Of a stretch of 64,000 nucleotides of DNA, positions 26,885-35,362 are shown piece by piece. A program made the translations under genes and the position numbers. Where the stretch lies: positions 94,156 to 158,155 of the forward strand of contig QCWH01000003.1 of the NCBI GenBank assembly GCA_003149565.1, written 5' to 3'. How positions within the stretch are numbered: the stretch's first letter is position 1; every line of letters begins with the position of its first letter. The DNA is from Marivita sp. XM-24bin2. GTDB lineage: Bacteria; Pseudomonadota; Alphaproteobacteria; Rhodobacterales; Rhodobacteraceae. The notes under the pieces were generated by a model. The model did not search any database. It saw only the letters and a list, made by a program, of their open reading frames with translations, and had not been told where the DNA came from.

Positions 26885-26909
26885 GACAGGGCGCCGGATG
26901 CGCCCTGTC
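26885..26909. other. Stem-loop between binding protein and permease genes
   Basis: GACAGGGCGC (26885-26894) pairs perfectly with GCGCCCTGTC (26900-26909) around five bases. It lies just after the stop of the binding-protein gene on the minus strand. The downstream minus strand is A/T-rich but has no clean T-run, so it is more likely an attenuator or mRNA-stabilising hairpin than a full terminator. Confidence 0.6.
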
Positions 26910-26928
26910 GTGTCGCTAAGTCAGCACA

Positions 26929-27873
26929 TCAGTTTTTGTTGAGGAACTCGTCGACATTCGCCGGTGTCACCAGCTTGAAGGGGATGTAGACCTTCTGGTC
27001 GACGGCCTCACCACGGGCCAGCGCGAGCGCCGCATCAACCGAGCCTTCACCCTGACCAAACGCGTCCTGGAACACGGTTGCGTCCAGATCACCGGCCTGC
27101 ATCGAAACAAGCGCGTCCTGCGTAGCGTCGACACCGACCACAACCACGTCTTCCATCGAGATGCCGGAGGCTTTCATCGCCTGGATCGCACCGATGGCCA
27201 TTTCGTCATTGTTGGCGAAGACGACCTGGAATTCTTCACCCGAGGACAGCCAGTTGGTCATCAGATCCTGTGCTTCGTCGCGCGACCAGTTGGCGGTCTG
27301 ACGGTCGATGATCGAGATGAAGTTGCACATGTCGATTCCGATGATGTCGTCCACGTCCTTGGTCCGCTGAACGGCTGCCTGGTTCGACAGCTGACCCATC
27401 ATCAGGTATCCCTTGGCACCGCCCGCATAGCCCATGCCGCGCAGAAGTTTGCAGGCCTCGAACGCGGCCAAGGTGCCGGATTCGATCTCGTTCGACGCCA
27501 CAAAGGCCTGATTGTCGGGCAGGTTGTCCACGTTGATCGGCTGGCGGTTGACATAAACCAGCGGAATTCCGGCACTCGCAGCCGCCTGCGTCATCGCGTC
27601 GGTTGCCGATGTGTCAACCGCGTTCACGATGATTGCATCGACGCCGGACGCGATAAAATTGTTGATCTGGTCAAGCTGCTTGGCCACATCGTCCTGTGCG
27701 TCTTCGACCTGCAGTTCCACACCGTCAATGCTCGCCGCGTAATCCACCATCCCGTTGCGCATCACGGTCAGGAAGTTGTCATCGAACCGCGCAATCGACG
27801 CACCGATGGTTTCGGCCATGGCAGTCGTCGACATGAGGGCGGCAAGGCCCGCGGCAATAAGGGTTTTTTTCAT
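26929..27873 (-). CDS. Periplasmic inositol/sugar-binding protein
   Basis: A 314-residue type I periplasmic binding protein with signal peptide MKKTLIAAGLAALMSTTAMA and a mature start ETIGASIARFDDNFLTVMRNGM. The ligand-pocket pattern FDDNFLTVMR, NAVDTSATDAM, VYVNRQP and NNDEMAIGAIQAM matches the inositol/ribose-binding group (IbpA, RbsB). The ATG at 27873 is preceded by GGGAGG. It heads the transporter genes of the operon, and an iol dehydrogenase lies downstream, so myo-inositol is the likely ligand. Confidence 0.9.
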   Translation of the reverse strand: MKKTLIAAGLAALMSTTAMAETIGASIARFDDNFLTVMRNGMVDYAASIDGVELQVEDAQDDVAKQLDQINNFIASGVDAIIVNAVDTSATDAMTQAAASAGIPLVYVNRQPINVDNLPDNQAFVASNEIESGTLAAFEACKLLRGMGYAGGAKGYLMMGQLSNQAAVQRTKDVDDIIGIDMCNFISIIDRQTANWSRDEAQDLMTNWLSSGEEFQVVFANNDEMAIGAIQAMKASGISMEDVVVVGVDATQDALVSMQAGDLDATVFQDAFGQGEGSVDAALALARGEAVDQKVYIPFKLVTPANVDEFLNKN

Positions 27874-27950
27874 CTGTTTGGTTCCTCCCAAAATTGGTGC
27901 CGGCACACCGTGTTTACACCGGAGCCCCATTCGGGGCGGTTTGCCTTCAC

Positions 27951-28766
27951 TCAGGCGGCTTCCGCCGCAAGCTGCGAAGAAATAAACTCGAATGAGTTGC
28001 GGATGGCGCGTTCCGGGTCGCTCAGAGCGTGGGTGAGCGGCGAGAAACACTCGTATGAAATCGGCCCGTCATAGCCCGCATCCAGCAACGCACGGATCTG
28101 GGCGATATTGCCAAGACGGTCCTTTTCACCCACCAGTACGCGATGCTCATCTTCCATCTCGTCGATACCAAGTGCCGGCTCCACAACTCCCGAGATGTGA
28201 ACGATCCCGGTTTGCGCCGCGTAGATTGGCCCACCGCCGGCGAGCGTGTGATGGAACGTGTCATGCACAATCTTGAAGACATGCGATGCGTTGAGCGCAT
28301 CGATGGTTTCGACAGCGTCCTGCTTCGATCTCAATGACGAGCGTGGAAAGCCGAGCGGCTCCACAAGCGCAACGAGGTCCGCGTCTTCAAGCATCGGGCG
28401 TATGTTCTTCAGCGCGATCCGCAAGTTTGCATGGCGTTCGCCGTTGCCGGTTTCCTTACCGTCATTGCGCGGGATCAGACTGATCGTTTCCGCACCGCTG
28501 GCCTGTGCCGTAGCAATAAGCGCACGAACTTCGTCGTGAATGGCCTTCGACCAACTGTTGAAAGGGTAGACTTGGCTGAGCCCCACAAGCCGCAGACCCG
28601 CGTCACGTGCCATCTTGCCCGCCGTGTCCGGCGCAATCCCATCAAACAATGCACGGTCTAGATCGTTGCGCACTTCGACACCAACACAATCCAGCGCCGA
28701 TGCAAGCGCCAGAAACGCGGCATAATCCAACTGCGGAACCGTCATGTGATTGAGCGCGCGCTTCAT
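27951..28766 (-). CDS. TIM-barrel sugar isomerase/epimerase (IolI-like)
   Basis: A 271-residue AP-endonuclease-2-fold protein. Motifs are MKRALNHMTVP at the start, LVGLSQVYPFNSW, VALVEPLGFP, KIVHDTFHHTLAG and HISGVVEP, where the Glu, Asp and His residues bind metal. Similar proteins include IolI (inosose isomerase) and other keto-cyclitol isomerases. The start at ATG 28766 follows GGGAGG and gives the usual N-terminus; an upstream in-frame TTG would add 25 unlikely residues. It is the first gene of the long inositol operon and follows a LacI-type operator by about 95 bp. Substrate not proven. Confidence 0.8.
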   Translation of the reverse strand: MKRALNHMTVPQLDYAAFLALASALDCVGVEVRNDLDRALFDGIAPDTAGKMARDAGLRLVGLSQVYPFNSWSKAIHDEVRALIATAQASGAETISLIPRNDGKETGNGERHANLRIALKNIRPMLEDADLVALVEPLGFPRSSLRSKQDAVETIDALNASHVFKIVHDTFHHTLAGGGPIYAAQTGIVHISGVVEPALGIDEMEDEHRVLVGEKDRLGNIAQIRALLDAGYDGPISYECFSPLTHALSDPERAIRNSFEFISSQLAAEAA

Positions 28767-28860
28767 CCCGATCACATCCTCCCAAATGCTTCCGCTGCCG
28801 TAACGCCGCGTTAGCTGGGACAAGATCAGTGATTCCGTCAATCAGTCGATAGGCAGTTTA

Positions 28861-28874
28861 CATCATACATGATG
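28861..28874. promoter_or_regulatory. LacI-type operator ahead of the inositol operon
   Basis: CATCAT-AC-ATGATG is a perfect inverted repeat (extended to ACATCATACATGATGT at 28860-28875). An equivalent site, CATCAT-AG-ATGATG, lies in front of the adjacent lacI gene at 29970-29983. Two sites with identical arms beside one LacI gene and its neighbour operon indicate the regulator's operator. The site is placed to repress the IolI-like/ABC/iol operon. Confidence 0.7.
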
Positions 28875-28909
28875 TCTTTCTGCGGCCGCAAAATGATGCT
28901 TTTTCATCA

Positions 28910-29938
28910 TCACAGAATTTCCGGGAGGATAATCCGGGGGTCCAGAAAATGCTGCTCAACAGATGTCGAGTCGGGATCGGAGCAGGCCTTTATAGCGAGA
29001 TCGATCATACTCTGACAGACATCGGCCAGCGGCGTGGAGATCGCCATCTGCACATATCCATCCATCAATCCCGCCCGACTGTCCGAGGTCACCTCATTTA
29101 CCACGAGGCGCACCTTTCCTGGTGGGCGCACCTCACGCAGTGCAGCAATCGCCCCTTCCATCCCTCCGCCCGCAACATAGATACCACGCAAGTCTGGATG
29201 TCGTTCCAGAAGACTCAGTGTCGCCTCATATGTCACTTGCCGTGTCTCAAGATTGACCAGTGTTTCGAGTGTCTCAAAACTCGGAGCATTTTCCCGCATG
29301 AACGCGCGAAAACCCACTTCTCGCAGGTCATGCCCATGCCAGCGATTACCCCCGACAAAGATCGCCACACGCCCCGGCGTCGCAATCTGGGTAAGCATCC
29401 AGGCCGCTTGGCGACCGACCTTCATGTTATTTAAACCTATGTAACTTCTACGAATTCCCTGTGCGAAGTCATTGAGCAGCGAAAACACCGGCACGTCTTT
29501 TGCCTTGAGGTCGGACACCACTTTATCAAGGCTTTGATGGTTCACCGCGACAGCCGCAACTGCATCTGCCTCCTGTCCCAATTTCTCGAGCAATTCCGCA
29601 AATTCCTTTGGGCTTTGCGAATTGGCGAAACGGATGATGGCCCTGCCGCGAATGTCGCTGCGCGTGGCGATGGCCCGCTCAATCTCGGTGCGGAAGGCCT
29701 GATAGAAAGGCTGCTTTTCCTTGAGCAGCAACACTCCGATGCGGAGCTCCGGAACGGTCGCGTCGAGCCTGTGTTCGAGCACACCACGTGCGTGATAGCC
29801 GACCTCGCGCGCGGCATCGGCAATCCGCCGAAGTGTTTCTTCCCGAACTTTCGCGCGTCCGTTCAGGGCCCGATCGATGGTTGCCGTGCTCAACCCCGAG
29901 ACACGGGCCACGTCCTTGATGGTTGCTCTGCGCGCCAT
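28910..29938 (-). CDS. LacI family regulator (likely inositol operon repressor)
   Basis: A 342-residue LacI-family protein: N-terminal HTH and hinge (TIKDVARVSGLSTATIDRALNGRAKVREETLRRI) and a periplasmic-binding-protein-like sensor domain. The start RATIKDVARVSG is typical. It is transcribed in the same direction as the inositol operon, which begins 144 bp downstream. ATGATG and CATCAT half-sites also form a small hairpin at its stop codon (28893-28910). The inferred ligand is inositol or an early intermediate. Confidence 0.9.
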   Translation of the reverse strand: MARRATIKDVARVSGLSTATIDRALNGRAKVREETLRRIADAAREVGYHARGVLEHRLDATVPELRIGVLLLKEKQPFYQAFRTEIERAIATRSDIRGRAIIRFANSQSPKEFAELLEKLGQEADAVAAVAVNHQSLDKVVSDLKAKDVPVFSLLNDFAQGIRRSYIGLNNMKVGRQAAWMLTQIATPGRVAIFVGGNRWHGHDLREVGFRAFMRENAPSFETLETLVNLETRQVTYEATLSLLERHPDLRGIYVAGGGMEGAIAALREVRPPGKVRLVVNEVTSDSRAGLMDGYVQMAISTPLADVCQSMIDLAIKACSDPDSTSVEQHFLDPRIILPEIL

Positions 29939-29969
29939 GAAGTTTTCCCTTTGTGTTGGAACATCAGTC

Positions 29970-29983
29970 CATCATAGATGATG
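29970..29983. promoter_or_regulatory. LacI-type operator ahead of the lacI gene
   Basis: CATCAT-AG-ATGATG lies 32 bp upstream of the lacI start codon. It has the same arms and spacing as the site at 28861-28874, which supports autoregulation by this LacI protein. Confidence 0.7.
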
Positions 29984-30018
29984 TATTTTCGGCAAGAACA
30001 CATTTCCGAACTCAGGAT

Positions 30019-30038
30019 TTTTGCAACCTGTTGCAAAA
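30019..30038. promoter_or_regulatory. Operator of second LacI regulator
   Basis: A 20-bp perfect palindrome: TTTTGCAAC-CT-GTTGCAAAA. It lies 50 bp upstream of the second lacI gene (plus strand). Further TGCAAC half-sites follow at 30042 and 30063. A near-identical site at 34309-34324 shares the core and the half-site 34.5 bp from its centre. The set looks like an autoregulatory promoter. Confidence 0.75.
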
Positions 30039-30087
30039 TCTTGCAACGCGCTGTCAAAATGCTGCAACTCAAAAGGACAATGCATTG

Positions 30088-31086
30088 ATGCCCATCACCC
30101 TTCAGGACGTTGCAGCCCGCGCGGGCGTGTCGAAATCCGCCGTCTCGCGCACCTTCACCCCGGGCGCATCGGTCTCCGCCAAAACCCGCGCCAAGGTCGA
30201 AGCGGCGGCGAAGGAGCTGGGCTATATGCCCAACGTGTTGGCCTCAAGCTTGACCACCGGACGCACGGCACTGGTCGGACTGATCTCGAACAACTTCACC
30301 AATCCCTACTTCCTTGAGATTTTCGACCTCTTCACCCGCGCCCTGCAAGAAGCCGAACTGCGCCCCCTGCTGATCAATCTCAGCGCCGAGGAAGACGCCA
30401 GCCGATCCCTGTCGATGCTGCAACAATACAACGTGGACGGCGTGATCGTGGCGTCTTCGACCCTGCCGCCGGATTTCGCCAAAGTGTTTCACGACGCAGG
30501 CATCCCCGTGGTGCATGCCTTTGGTTGGTCCTCGGACACGCCGCAAACGGGCCGCGTGAGCATTGACAACACCGAGGCCGGGCAACTGGCCGCTGTAACA
30601 TTGATCGAGCGTGGCTATCAGCGCGTCGGTTTCCTTGGCGGACCGCAGAACGCGGCCACCACCTTAGACCGTTTACACGGCTTTCGCGCAGAACTCGCGA
30701 TCCACGGGTTGTCTCCGGAAATTCAGTTCGCCACCGCGTATTCCTACGATGCCGGACGCGTTGCGATGGCCCGTGCCCTCGACTCGGCCCCATCTGTCGA
30801 AGCGTGGTTCTGCGGCGATGACGTCATTGCCATTGGTGCGATGGATGCCTCCGCAGCAATGGGGCAACGCATTCCAGACGATCTCGGAATAATCGGCTTG
30901 AACGATATGCGCATGACCGGCTGGGACCGCATCGGTCTGACGACAATCCGCCAACCCGCTCAGCACATTGTTTCCGCATCAGTTGACCTTATCCGCAAAG
31001 GCATCGCCGATCCGGCGACGCCTCCACAGAATGTCATCCTGCCCTGCACTCTGGTCGAGCGCAGCACGCTACGCGCCAAGCCCTAG
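30088..31086 (+). CDS. LacI family regulator of the second iol-like cluster
   Basis: A 332-residue LacI-type repressor starting MPITLQDVAARAGVSKSAVSRTFTPGASVSAKTRAKVEAAA (HTH and hinge), followed by the sugar-binding core (ALVGLISNNFTNPYFLEIFDLF, GFLGGPQNAATTLDRLHGF). ATG at 30088 is preceded by AAAGGA; an in-frame upstream start would run through the operator. It diverges from the first lacI. Its stop codon shares the sequence CTAG with the stop of the convergent dehydrogenase gene (31083-31086). Palindromes at 30019-30038 and 34309-34324 are its likely binding sites. Confidence 0.9.
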   Translation: MPITLQDVAARAGVSKSAVSRTFTPGASVSAKTRAKVEAAAKELGYMPNVLASSLTTGRTALVGLISNNFTNPYFLEIFDLFTRALQEAELRPLLINLSAEEDASRSLSMLQQYNVDGVIVASSTLPPDFAKVFHDAGIPVVHAFGWSSDTPQTGRVSIDNTEAGQLAAVTLIERGYQRVGFLGGPQNAATTLDRLHGFRAELAIHGLSPEIQFATAYSYDAGRVAMARALDSAPSVEAWFCGDDVIAIGAMDASAAMGQRIPDDLGIIGLNDMRMTGWDRIGLTTIRQPAQHIVSASVDLIRKGIADPATPPQNVILPCTLVERSTLRAKP

Positions 31087-32243
31087 CTGCGGAACATCGG
31101 CGGGCGGGCATCAACCCACGCACCCTGCGCCTTGCCGCTTTCCGCCACAGCAAAGACCGCCGCCATCGACCGCAACCCATCCTCTGCACGGGGATAGAGG
31201 TTCGCCGCCGGGTCCATCGGACGACCTTCTTTCTCGGCCCGGATCGCCTCTGACAGATCAGCATAGATGTTGGCAAAGGCGAGCGGCATCCCTTCGGCAT
31301 GGCCAATGGTGACGCGGCTGGTGCGGTCGGCCTCGGGCGAAAGGTTCGCTTCGCCGCGTTCGATCACTTGCAGGCGCTGACCAAGCGGCATGTAGTAAAG
31401 CTGGTTCGGCTGTTCCTGCGCCCAGCGCAACCCGCCCTTTTCGCCGAAGACCTGGATCGACAATCCGTGCTGGTTGCCCAGCGCGATGGACGAGGTCCAG
31501 AGCCGCCCCACCGTGCCGCCATCGAAACGCAGGTTCAGCATGGCGTCATCTTCCAGCACCCGGCTTTCAATACAGCTGACCGTGTCGGCACTCAGCCGTT
31601 CCACCTCCTGCCCGATCACGAAGGACGCCATATGCAGCGCGTGGATGCCGCAATCGGCAAACTGCGCGCTGACCCCGGCCTGGGCCGGATCGTAGCGCCA
31701 GCGCACACGCGGGTTATCGGCATCGGCGGCATCCGCGTGATGGCCGTGGGCAAACTCGGCCTTGACCAGACGGATGCGCCCCAGATCGCCCCGCGCCACC
31801 ATCGCGCGCATGTGGCGGACAAGGCTGTAGCCCGTGTAGCCGTAATTCACCGCGCAGATGCGCCCGGTGGAGTGCGACAGGCGCACGATCTCTTCGCCTT
31901 CTTCCACCGTCATGGTCATGGGCTTTTCGCAGAAGACGTGAAACCCGGCTTCAAGGAAAGATTTGGTGATCTCGAAATGCGTGGCGTTGGGCGTGGCGAC
32001 GGTGACCAGATCAACCCGGTCATCACGGCCCTTTTCGCCCTCCAGCATCTCGCGCCAATCCCAGTATGAGCGATCTTCGGCCAAGCCCAGCCGCTTGCCA
32101 TAATCGCGCCCGGCGTCGGGCCGATGATCGAGCGCACCTGCCGTAAATTCGAAATGCCCATCAAGCCCCGCGCCCAAGCGATGCGCCGGGCCGATCTGGC
32201 TGCCTTCGCCGCCACCGATCATGCCCCACCGAAGCTTTGCCAT
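31083..32243 (-). CDS. Gfo/Idh/MocA family oxidoreductase (1)
   Basis: A 386-residue NAD(P)-dependent dehydrogenase. It has GMIGGGEGSQIGPAHRLGA at the nucleotide-binding end, FCEKPMTMT with the catalytic Lys, and DCGIHALHMASFVIG with the conserved His. Family members oxidise or reduce sugars and cyclitols. It is the last gene of a minus-strand trio (dehydrogenase, IolE-like, dehydrogenase) divergent from a kinase operon. Substrate not identified; a cyclitol or keto-sugar is inferred from neighbours. Ends tail-to-tail with the LacI gene, overlapping by 4 bp. Confidence 0.85.
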   Translation of the reverse strand: MAKLRWGMIGGGEGSQIGPAHRLGAGLDGHFEFTAGALDHRPDAGRDYGKRLGLAEDRSYWDWREMLEGEKGRDDRVDLVTVATPNATHFEITKSFLEAGFHVFCEKPMTMTVEEGEEIVRLSHSTGRICAVNYGYTGYSLVRHMRAMVARGDLGRIRLVKAEFAHGHHADAADADNPRVRWRYDPAQAGVSAQFADCGIHALHMASFVIGQEVERLSADTVSCIESRVLEDDAMLNLRFDGGTVGRLWTSSIALGNQHGLSIQVFGEKGGLRWAQEQPNQLYYMPLGQRLQVIERGEANLSPEADRTSRVTIGHAEGMPLAFANIYADLSEAIRAEKEGRPMDPAANLYPRAEDGLRSMAAVFAVAESGKAQGAWVDARPPMFRS

Positions 32244-32285
32244 TCTGTTCGTCCTTTCGTGAAACGCCCTGACCCTGTGCCTGGA

Positions 32286-33176
32286 TCAGAAGCCGATAGA
32301 GGTGAGATATTCCCGGTTCGCCCGCGCGTCGTCGATAGGCCGGACGTCGAGCGTGGGGTCGCAATCCTGCTCGACCGTGCACCAGCCGTCGAAACCTGCA
32401 TCCAGCAGCACGCGGCGCACCGCTGGAAAATCGACATCGCCTTGCCCGAGGTTGCAGAAGATACCCTGCCCGCAAGCCTTGTAGAAATCGGTACGGTTTG
32501 CGACGACCTGCGCTTTGACGGCCGGATCAATGTCCTTGAAGTGCATGTAGGAAATCCGATCCACATGGCGCTGCATGAACGCCACCGGATCGAACCCGGC
32601 ATAAGAGTGGTGCCCGGTGTCGAAACAGATCTTGAGCAGGTTGGAATCGACCTCATTCAACAGCCGTTCCAGTTCCGGCTCGAAGTCGATGAAGCCACCG
32701 GCATGGGCATGGATCGACGGGATCAGCCCATGCTCCTCAGCGCCAATCTTCGCCGCCGTTTCAATACGCTGCACAAAGGCGCGCCACTCATCCGCATCCA
32801 TCTGCTCGGCCTCATCGGCGCGACCTGCAGTGGGTGCACGGCGCGGCGAGATGGAGTCGATCAAGACGAAGTGCTGCGCCCCGTGCGCGGCAAGCGCCTT
32901 GGCCGTGCGGTTCACGCCGTCCAGCACATCCTCCCACTTGTCCGCGTCGTGGAAGGGGCGGAACACCACGCCACCAATCAGCTCCATACCGTATTCGGAT
33001 AGCGCCTCGCCCAGTTCCGTCGGGTCTTCCGGCATGAAGCCCACCGGTCCCAATTCGATACCGGTATAGCCCGCCTCTGCGCAGTCGCTCAGCACCTGCC
33101 GCCAAGGCGGGTTGCGCGGGTCGCCTGCAAATTCGACACCCCACGAACAGGGGGCATTGCCGATGCGGATGGTCAT
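32286..33176 (-). CDS. IolE-like TIM-barrel dehydratase/isomerase
   Basis: A 296-residue TIM-barrel protein whose start MTIRIGNAPCSWGVEF and GYTGIELGPVGFMP resemble inosose dehydratase (IolE) and its relatives. Metal-ligand segments are visible: IPSIHAHAGGFIDF, KICFDTGHHSYAG, SYMHFKDIDP, and TVEQDCDPT. The start at 33176 follows CAGGAG and overlaps the stop of the upstream dehydrogenase (ATGA). It parallels iolE in the first cluster and could dehydrate a keto-inositol isomer. Confidence 0.82.
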   Translation of the reverse strand: MTIRIGNAPCSWGVEFAGDPRNPPWRQVLSDCAEAGYTGIELGPVGFMPEDPTELGEALSEYGMELIGGVVFRPFHDADKWEDVLDGVNRTAKALAAHGAQHFVLIDSISPRRAPTAGRADEAEQMDADEWRAFVQRIETAAKIGAEEHGLIPSIHAHAGGFIDFEPELERLLNEVDSNLLKICFDTGHHSYAGFDPVAFMQRHVDRISYMHFKDIDPAVKAQVVANRTDFYKACGQGIFCNLGQGDVDFPAVRRVLLDAGFDGWCTVEQDCDPTLDVRPIDDARANREYLTSIGF

Positions 33177-34291
33177 TCTGTGGTCTCCTGAAAGTCGCTG
33201 ACGTTTTTCCACCCGCCACTATTGGCAGAGGCGTGAATGGCTTCGATCACCTCGGCCACCGCAAGCCCATCACGGAAGGTGGGCCAGACGGCTTCTCCGG
33301 TGTGGATGGCTTTGAGGAAGTCTTTGGCTTCGATGATGATCTGGTCCTGATAGCCGGTGCCATGCCCCGGCCCCAGGCAGAACGGCAGATAGTCGGGATG
33401 GGCAGGCCCGGTCAGGATTTTGCGGAACCCGCGCGTCGCCTCCGGCCCTTCGGCCAGATAAAGCCAGACCGCGTTCTGGTCTTCCTGATCGAACCGGATC
33501 GCGCCCTTCGTGCCGGTGATCTCATAAGCATAGCCCATCTTGCGGCCCGTCGCGATGCGGCTGGAATAGATGTGACCCATTACACCCGACGCGAACCGCA
33601 CCATGATCTGCGCGTGATCGTCATTGTCGACGATGCCACCGGGGCGGGTGCTGTGCACGGTTTCCAGATCGGCGCAGACCTTGGCCACCGGCCCCATCAG
33701 CGCCAATGCGGCGTTGATCGGATGTGGGGCAAGATCGCCCATATTGCCATTTGCCAACCCAGTGCAGCGCCAGTTGAACGGGGTCGTCGGATCGGACAGG
33801 AAATCTTCGGTATGTTCGCAGCGGAACCATGTGACATCGCCGATGGCGCCTTCAGTCAGAAGCTGGCGGACAAACTGGCTGGCCGGGGTGCGGATGTAAT
33901 TGAAGCCGATCATGTTCGGCACACCCGCCGCCTCGGCTGCTTGAACCATCGCCCGCGAATCCTCCAACGTGTCGGCCAAAGGCTTTTCGCACAGCACCGG
34001 CTTGCCCAGCGCGATGGCGGCTTCGGCGATGGCGCGATGCGTGTCCTGTGGCGAGGCGATCACGATGGCGTCCACCTTGGGATCATCAACCAAAGCCTTC
34101 CAGTCGGAGGCTGCGCGGCTGAAGCCAAAGGCGGCGCGATACCGCTCTGCGCTGTCCGGCGACGAAGCTGCAATCATTTCCAGACGGGGGCGTAAGGGCG
34201 TGTCGAACACGGCAGCCACCGAGGCCATAGCGACAGCATGCGCCTTGCCCATATAGCCCCCGCCAATGATCCCGATTCCGATCTCGGACAT
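33173..34291 (-). CDS. Gfo/Idh/MocA family oxidoreductase (2)
   Basis: A 372-residue dehydrogenase with GIGIIGGGYMGKAHAVAMA (NAD binding), LCEKPLADT (catalytic Lys) and MGDLAPHPINAALALMG (conserved His region). GGGAGGAAG precedes its ATG at 34291. It is the first gene of the minus-strand trio and lies 18 bp from the LacI operator at 34309-34324. Two dehydrogenases in one operon may oxidise different stereoisomers, or one may epimerise by oxidation and reduction. Confidence 0.86.
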   Translation of the reverse strand: MSEIGIGIIGGGYMGKAHAVAMASVAAVFDTPLRPRLEMIAASSPDSAERYRAAFGFSRAASDWKALVDDPKVDAIVIASPQDTHRAIAEAAIALGKPVLCEKPLADTLEDSRAMVQAAEAAGVPNMIGFNYIRTPASQFVRQLLTEGAIGDVTWFRCEHTEDFLSDPTTPFNWRCTGLANGNMGDLAPHPINAALALMGPVAKVCADLETVHSTRPGGIVDNDDHAQIMVRFASGVMGHIYSSRIATGRKMGYAYEITGTKGAIRFDQEDQNAVWLYLAEGPEATRGFRKILTGPAHPDYLPFCLGPGHGTGYQDQIIIEAKDFLKAIHTGEAVWPTFRDGLAVAEVIEAIHASANSGGWKNVSDFQETTE

Positions 34292-34308
34292 GGCTTCCTC
34301 CCTGCATC

Positions 34309-34324
34309 TTGCAACCGGTTGCAA
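34309..34324. promoter_or_regulatory. LacI operator between divergent iol-like operons
   Basis: TTGCAACCGGTTGCAA is a 16-bp perfect palindrome with a central CpG, as is common for LacI operators. It lies between the divergent dehydrogenase and kinase genes. A TGCAACTCAAA block follows at 34351-34361, exactly 34.5 bp from its centre, as at the second lacI promoter (30063-30073). The second LacI protein probably controls both divergent operons from here. Confidence 0.78.
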
Positions 34325-34373
34325 AATCTGTATCGTCAGCGCGAAACTGGTGCAACTCAAATTGCGTGAGACC

Positions 34374-35351
34374 ATGAAAGATCTGGCCCGGCTGCACGGA
34401 AAAGGCTTCCTCGTCATTGGACGCGCGGGGATGGATTTCTATGCCGACCCGCCGGGAACACGGCTGGAAGACGCAATGCAGTTCACCGCAGCCTTGGGCG
34501 GATCGTCGGCCAATATCGCCGCCGGTCTGTGCCGACTCGGATGTGACGCGGCGCTGGTCACCTGCGTGTCGGACGACGCCATCGGGCGTTACTGCCTGAA
34601 ACAGTTGGACAATTACGGGATCGACCGCCGGTTTGTCCGGTCGGTTGGAGGCGAGGCGCGCAATTCGCTGGCGGTGGTGGAGACGCGGATCGAAGACACG
34701 CAATCGGTGATTTACCGCAACAACGCAGCGGATTTCGCGATGACCATGCAGGATGTCGAGGCCCTGCCCTATGCCGGGTTCTCGGCGTTGATCACCACGG
34801 GCACGGTGATGGCGGCAGAGCCTTCGCGCAGCGCCACGTTCCATGCGTTCGAGCGCGCCAATGCCGCCGGGGTGCCGGTCATCTTCGACGTGGATTACCG
34901 CCCCTATTCCTGGACATCGGCGCAAGAGGCGTCGGACGTCTATTCCCGCGCGGCAGAGCTTTGTGACATCGTCATCGGCAATGATGTGGAGTTCGACTTC
35001 ATGGCCGGAGCCGAAGGCCAAGGGCTTGAGAAAGCACGATCTTTGATCGGCGACGGCGCGCAGATCGTTATCTACAAGATGGGTGAGTTGGGGGCGGTTA
35101 CCATTACGCCGGTAGGCGAAACCCGCACTGGCATTTTTGAAACCCAAGCCCTCAAACCCACCGGCGCTGGCGACAGTTTCATGGCGGGCTTTCTGGCCGC
35201 CCTGTCCGATGGTCAATCCGTCGCTGACGCTGTGCGCCAAGGTTCTGCTGCCGCCGCCATCGTCGTGTCGCGGGTGGGCTGTGCGCCCGCCATGCCGACA
35301 CCCGACGAACTCACCGACTTCATGGCCCGTGCCGACATGCGTTCTGCCTGA
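34374..35351 (+). CDS. PfkB carbohydrate kinase, IolC-like
   Basis: A 325-residue PfkB kinase resembling the kinase half of IolC: GKGFLVIGRAGMDFYADPPGTRLEDAM, GGSSANIAAGLCRLGCDAALVT, and the catalytic ALKPTGAGDSFMAGFL. It has no DUF2090 extension. The start at ATG 34374 was chosen over an in-frame upstream start that overlaps the operator. It leads the plus-strand operon kinase, IolB-like isomerase, IolJ-like aldolase, so it probably phosphorylates 2-deoxy-5-keto-gluconate or a similar acid. Confidence 0.88.
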   Translation: MKDLARLHGKGFLVIGRAGMDFYADPPGTRLEDAMQFTAALGGSSANIAAGLCRLGCDAALVTCVSDDAIGRYCLKQLDNYGIDRRFVRSVGGEARNSLAVVETRIEDTQSVIYRNNAADFAMTMQDVEALPYAGFSALITTGTVMAAEPSRSATFHAFERANAAGVPVIFDVDYRPYSWTSAQEASDVYSRAAELCDIVIGNDVEFDFMAGAEGQGLEKARSLIGDGAQIVIYKMGELGAVTITPVGETRTGIFETQALKPTGAGDSFMAGFLAALSDGQSVADAVRQGSAAAAIVVSRVGCAPAMPTPDELTDFMARADMRSA

Positions 35352-35362
35352 AAGGAAGCCCT

